From QHCF01 sp003244275 (GTDB lineage: Bacteria; Actinomycetota; Acidimicrobiia; Acidimicrobiales; QHCF01), in contig DAIROT010000003.1 of the NCBI GenBank assembly GCA_036806345.1, positions 1 through 64,000 on the forward strand: a stretch of 64,000 nt of DNA, in the 5' to 3' direction. Shown here in pieces: positions 60,773 through 64,000 of this stretch; position 1 is the first letter of the stretch, and each line of letters starts with the position of its first letter. A model generated the notes under the pieces. That model made no database searches. It was not told the DNA's origin and worked only from the letters and a program-made list of their open reading frames with translations. The translations under genes and the position numbers were made by a program.

Positions 60773-61108
60773 TCAGTCCAGACAGCTACGGATCTTGGCC
60801 CGAGTCTCCTTGGCCTGCTGGCGAGCTTGGCCGAGCAACTCGCGGGCCGGATAAGCCAGGCGCTCTTCGACGGCTTCGAGGCGGGAATCCACCTCGGTGA
60901 CCACTGGGTCGATCCGGTCGTCCAGCTCCCGGGCCAGCCTGGCCAGCCCATCCCGAGCACCGTTCAGCTGAGGTCGCAGGCCGGCCATTGGGCTGTTCAG
61001 TGCCTTTTGCAGTTCCCGACGACGCACCTGGGCCCGCTGGATACCCAGCACTCCCAGACCGACGGCCACGTAAGCGGCATCCTTGGCGGAAGTGAGCGGA
61101 TCGGCCAT
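60773..61108 (-). CDS. small helical, phasin/apolipoprotein-like protein
   Basis: 111 residues from ATG 61108, which has a near-perfect ribosome site (AGGAGGT). A short hydrophobic stretch (KDAAYVAVGLGVLGI) is followed by long charged amphipathic helices (RRRELQKALNS, LARLARELDDRIDPVVTEVDSRLEAVEERL). No catalytic motif. Similar small proteins are common in actinomycetes without assigned function. A second possible start, ATG 61150, would be leaderless from the promoter at 61156-61184. Converges on rmd. Confidence 0.7.
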   Translation of the reverse strand: MADPLTSAKDAAYVAVGLGVLGIQRAQVRRRELQKALNSPMAGLRPQLNGARDGLARLARELDDRIDPVVTEVDSRLEAVEERLAYPARELLGQARQQAKETRAKIRSCLD

Positions 61109-61155
61109 GGCGGTACCTCCTATTTTTGGCTGAGAAGCCACGTTATCCATTAACT

Positions 61156-61184
61156 ATTGTAGCGACTCCGATAAACATTTGCAA
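61156..61184 (-). promoter_or_regulatory. strong housekeeping-type promoter
   Basis: Minus strand TTGCAA (61184-61179), 17-base spacer, TACAAT (61161-61156). Best sigma-70-like promoter in the window. The start point near 61149 gives a ~40-base leader with AGGAGGT before ATG 61108. Confidence 0.7.
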
Positions 61185-61202
61185 GCAGAAGGTGGCCGGT
61201 AA

Positions 61203-63239
61203 CTAGCTCTCCTGGCCCGGCTGCTGTCCCAGCTCCGCTACCGGCTCTACCTGCGGCGTCGCTCCGACCGGCGGGCCGTCGCCGGCCTCGACCCCATCGC
61301 CAGCCCGATCGGCGAAATGGGGGACGCCGGCGAACCCGTTGCCGTGCACGGGCCGCCCGTAGGCGACGTCGACCAGCTTGCCGACCTCGGCACCGTCGAT
61401 CGTCTCTCGCTCCAGCAGGGCGCTGGCCACCGCCCGCAGACCGGTCAGGTGGCGCTTGAGCACCTCGGTGGCTCGCTCCTCCGAGGCCCTCAGGATGTGC
61501 TCCACCTCCTCGTCGATGACCCGGCTGGTGTCCTCGGAGTAATCACGGGAGTGCATAAGGTCCTCACCGAGGAAGACCATTCCCTCCGACCCCCAGGCCA
61601 TCGGGCCAATCCGATCGCTCATGCCCCACTCCCGCACCATCTTGCGGGCCAGCTCGGTGTTGCCCACCAGGTCGTTGCTGGCTCCGGTGGAGAGGTTGCC
61701 GTAGATGAGCATCTCAGCCACCCGGCCGCCCATGCGCACGGCCAGGCTGTCCTCGATGTACTCCCGGGCGTAGATGTGGCGTTCCTCGATGGGTAGCTGC
61801 TGGGTGACGCCCAGGGCCATCCCGGTGGGCAGGATGGTCACCTTGTGCACTGGGTCGGCGGCCGGCAGCGCATAGGCCAGCACGGCATGGCCACCCTCGT
61901 GGTAGGCGATCCGCTCCTTCTCGTCGTCGCTCAGGAGCACCGACTCGCGCCGCTGGCCCATCAGGACCCGGTCCCGCGCCGCCTCGAAGTCCTCCATGTG
62001 GACTTCCTCACTGCTGCGGCGCACGGCGTGAAGGGCAGCCTCGTTGACCAGGTTGGCCAGGTCGGCACCGCTCATCCCGGGCGTTCCCCTGGCCACCAGG
62101 GACAGGTCGACGTCAGGCGACATCTTCTTGTCCTTGCAGTGGACCTTGAGAATAGGCAGGCGCTCCTCGAGGTCGGGTAGGGGCACGACGATCTGGCGGT
62201 CGAAGCGGCCGGGGCGCAGGAGGGCCGGGTCGAGGATGTCGGGCCGGTTGGTGGCTGCCATCATGACGATGCCCTCGGTCATGTCGAAGCCGTCCATCTC
62301 GTTCAGCATCTGGTTGAGGGTCTGCTCGCGCTCGTCGTGCCCGCCGCCCAGCCCCGCCCCTCGCTTGCGTCCGATGGAGTCGATCTCGTCGACGAAGATG
62401 ATGGCCGGCGCCTGCTTGCGGGCCGTCTGGAACAGGTCCCGAACCCGGCTGGCGCCGACCCCGACGAACATCTCCATGAAGTCGGAGCCGCTCACCGACA
62501 TGAACGGCACCCCCGCCTCGCCCGCTACCGCCCTGGCCAGCAGGGTCTTGCCGGTGCCCGGTGGGCCGACCAGGAGGACACCCTTGGGGATGCGGGCCCC
62601 GATCTCCTTGAACCGAGCCGGGGTCTTGAGGAAGTCCACCACCTCGCTAATCTCCTGCTTGACCCCGGTGTAGCCGGCGACGTCGTCAAACGTCGTCCCC
62701 GGTCGCTCGGTGGAGTACAGCTTGGCCTTGGATCGCCCGATTGACATGATCCCGGTCATCTGTCCCTGGGCCCGCTTGTTCATCCAGACCAAGATGCCGA
62801 GGAAGGCCACGATGGGCAGGCCGAAGTAGAGCAGGGAGTCGACCAGGTTGCTCTGGCTGGGGGTTGTGAAGGTCAGCTTGACGCCGTGCTGGTTGAGCGC
62901 CTTGATCTCGGTGCTGTTGACCGGCTCGGGACCGTCCACCATGTAGAGGGTCCCGTCCTTGAGCTTGCCCGTCACCTTGCCCGTGGTGTTGTCCACCACG
63001 GCGGTGTGGACCTTGCCCTGGTCCACGTGGGTGAGCAGGGAATTGTAGTCCAGGCTCTGGCTGGGACCGGTGGCGAACAGTGGTGGCAGCACGAGGATGG
63101 CCAGCACCGCCACCAGCAGCACCAGCGCACCCCAGCGCCAATGCTGGTCGGGCCCGGGGATCCCTCCTGGGCCCGAACGCCCGGGTCGGTCGGGTCGGTC
63201 GGGACGGTCCGGTCGCATGCCAGGGAGCTGACGGTTCAT
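61203..63239 (-). CDS. ftsH: ATP-dependent zinc metalloprotease FtsH
   Basis: Membrane-bound AAA+ protease. 678 residues from ATG 63239 (ATG 63266 in frame upstream). Two transmembrane helices (about 38-58 and 140-158) flank an extracytoplasmic domain. AAA+ module: GPPGTGKTLLARAVAGEAGVPF (P-loop), IIFVDEIDSIG (Walker B), ATNRPDILDPALLRPGRFDR (SRH). Protease: HEGGH zinc motif plus the later Asp in the STGASNDL helix. Cytoplasmic N-terminus has an RPD repeat; the C-terminus is a Pro/Gly/Asp-rich tail. Complete and typical. Confidence 0.97.
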   Translation of the reverse strand: MNRQLPGMRPDRPDRPDRPGRSGPGGIPGPDQHWRWGALVLLVAVLAILVLPPLFATGPSQSLDYNSLLTHVDQGKVHTAVVDNTTGKVTGKLKDGTLYMVDGPEPVNSTEIKALNQHGVKLTFTTPSQSNLVDSLLYFGLPIVAFLGILVWMNKRAQGQMTGIMSIGRSKAKLYSTERPGTTFDDVAGYTGVKQEISEVVDFLKTPARFKEIGARIPKGVLLVGPPGTGKTLLARAVAGEAGVPFMSVSGSDFMEMFVGVGASRVRDLFQTARKQAPAIIFVDEIDSIGRKRGAGLGGGHDEREQTLNQMLNEMDGFDMTEGIVMMAATNRPDILDPALLRPGRFDRQIVVPLPDLEERLPILKVHCKDKKMSPDVDLSLVARGTPGMSGADLANLVNEAALHAVRRSSEEVHMEDFEAARDRVLMGQRRESVLLSDDEKERIAYHEGGHAVLAYALPAADPVHKVTILPTGMALGVTQQLPIEERHIYAREYIEDSLAVRMGGRVAEMLIYGNLSTGASNDLVGNTELARKMVREWGMSDRIGPMAWGSEGMVFLGEDLMHSRDYSEDTSRVIDEEVEHILRASEERATEVLKRHLTGLRAVASALLERETIDGAEVGKLVDVAYGRPVHGNGFAGVPHFADRAGDGVEAGDGPPVGATPQVEPVAELGQQPGQES
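63182..63208 (-). repeat. three 9-bp tandem units in the ftsH 5' end
   Basis: CGGGTCGGT twice and CGGGACGGT once, head to tail, encoding the Arg-Pro-Asp repeat before the first membrane helix. Confidence 0.8.
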
Positions 63240-63371
63240 CTGGGCACCACCTCGAATGATGCCCATGACCAGGGTGCGTTGCCCATCAGGTCACTCGGCT
63301 CGGCCGTGCTCATTGGGCACATGCTACCGGTCGCAGCCGGGCGCCCGGTGGCTCCCAGGCCGGTGCCTGCC

Positions 63372-63415
63372 CCCGCAGGCGTCGCCAGGTGATCCCGCAG
63401 GAGTCGCCAAGTGGT
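63372..63415. repeat. 22-bp direct repeat between ftsH and the CPBP gene
   Basis: Units 63372-63393 and 63394-63415 agree at 19 of 22 positions (core CCCGCAGG and GTCGCCA). The period equals two helical turns, so both copies face the same side of the DNA. Candidate regulatory site in the divergent region. Confidence 0.6.
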
Positions 63416-63427
63416 TATGGTCAGGCG

Positions 63428-63463
63428 ATGGGCTCCCGCTGGCTTCTCAGGGGTGCCGGTTGA
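63428..63463 (+). other. candidate 11-codon ORF overlapping the CPBP start
   Basis: ATG 63428 opens MGSRWLLRGAG and stops at TGA overlapping TTG 63460 (TTGA). Same overlap geometry as the other small upstream ORFs in this window; ribosome site weak. Confidence 0.25.
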
Positions 63464-64000
63464 GACGTCCCACTGCTCTGCATTTGCTACCCAGGTGGGG
63501 GCTGGGCGATGTGTTGCTCGGGTTCCTGGTCGGCATTGTCGCCTCCAGCCTGTCGGAGCTCTCGGTGGCGGCGGCCACTGGCGTGGCCTTCGTCCGCGGC
63601 TCCCCGGGCCGCACCACGCCATCCATGGTCCTGGTCGGGCTGCTCACGCTGTGGGTGGGACTCGGTGGGGTACCGTTGCTGGTGGCCCGGCGCAAGGGCA
63701 ACGGGCCGGTGAGGGACTTCGGGCTGACGCTGCGTCCCTGGCCTGATCTGCCCCTCGGCGTACTGGTGGGGCTGGGTTCTCAGTACCTGCTCATTCCTCT
63801 GCTCTACCTGCCCCTACAGCCCCTCATCCCCAATCTCGCCAACCGCCTGAGCCACCCGGCTCAGAGCTTCACCGGGGGGGCTCATGGCGCCATGTACATT
63901 CTGCTGGGTGTGCTGGCGGCCGCCGGTGCGCCGGTGGTGGAGGAGCTGTTCTTTCGCGGCCTGCTTCTTCGGTCCCTCCTCAAGCGCCTCGGTCCCATCG
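63460..64000 (+). CDS. CPBP family intramembrane metalloprotease, truncated by the window end
   Basis: Translated from TTG 63460 to the window edge (180 residues, incomplete). Hydrophobic segments at about 17-40 and 58-80 (MVLVGLLTLWVGLGGVPLLVARR), then YLLIPLLYLPLQPLIPNL and ILLGVLAAAGAPVVEELFFRGLLLRSLLKRLG. EExxxR (EELFFR) is the first catalytic motif of CPBP/Abi glutamyl intramembrane proteases; later His motifs lie outside. Function in bacteria ranges from self-immunity to unknown. Divergent from ftsH. Confidence 0.85.
   Translation, partial: MRRPTALHLLPRWGLGDVLLGFLVGIVASSLSELSVAAATGVAFVRGSPGRTTPSMVLVGLLTLWVGLGGVPLLVARRKGNGPVRDFGLTLRPWPDLPLGVLVGLGSQYLLIPLLYLPLQPLIPNLANRLSHPAQSFTGGAHGAMYILLGVLAAAGAPVVEELFFRGLLLRSLLKRLGPI

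Overview
This window looks like the chromosome of a high-G+C actinomycete, most like an uncultured Acidimicrobiia-type lineage from a draft or metagenome assembly (46 Ns at 52850-52895). Support comes from family content (LprG/P55 lipid export pair, MhuD-type heme monooxygenase, LpdA-type quinone reductase, F420 genes cofD/cofE, LCP ligase, PadR-DrrAB, GAF-ANTAR regulator), from the many GTG/TTG starts, and from pervasive NTGA stop/start overlaps. The lineage is an inference from content, not from a marker phylogeny. No rRNA, tRNA, CRISPR array, insertion sequence or prophage was seen, and no gene-free stretch exceeds about 220 bases.

Layout. 1-6.1 kb: YceI protein, a secreted DMFase-like protein, D-Ala-D-Ala carboxypeptidase, a Thr/Pro-rich membrane protein, prepilin peptidase, and a DUF3618/holin-family membrane pair. 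6.3-11.8 kb: shikimate operon aroC-aroK-aroB-aroQ running into an M24 peptidase, efp and nusB. 11.8-14.2 kb: envelope-stress module with an ECF sigma factor, an anti-sigma zinc finger fused to an Asp23-like domain, two more Asp23/Gls24 proteins and CsbD. 14.2-23.3 kb: pyrimidine operon pyrR-pyrB-pyrC-carA-carB-pyrD-pyrF behind a PyrR-type RNA switch; pyrC carries a one-base frameshift. 23.4-27.2 kb, minus strand: MhuD-like gene, then pyrE-p55-lprG.

27.2-43.5 kb is a mosaic of housekeeping and accessory genes: AI-2E-family permease, stand-alone rpsR with a long tail, cupin, CFA-type methyltransferase, phospholipase C-like phosphoesterase, GAF-ANTAR protein, PadR/DrrA/DrrB exporter operon, nitroreductase, rhodanese-ThiF protein, LpdA-like reductase, M20 amidohydrolase, and biotin carboxylase divergent from birA. 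43.7-60.8 kb is a cell-surface polysaccharide region: LCP ligase, RmlB, RmlD, UDP-glucose dehydrogenase, UDP-xylose synthase, GT2, an unknown His-rich membrane protein, NDP-sugar pyrophosphorylase, an epimerase split by the assembly gap, then (after minus-strand cofD/cofE and a decayed sulfite-oxidase-like gene) three GT4 glycosyltransferases and an Rmd-type reductase. 60.8-64 kb: a small helical protein, FtsH and a truncated CPBP protease.

Two themes run through the window. Genes are tightly coupled by NTGA overlaps, and some junctions are bridged by tiny ORFs of 11-27 codons. Short tandem duplications (9 to 74 bp) cluster around gene starts; most inside coding sequence have lengths divisible by three, while intergenic ones do not.
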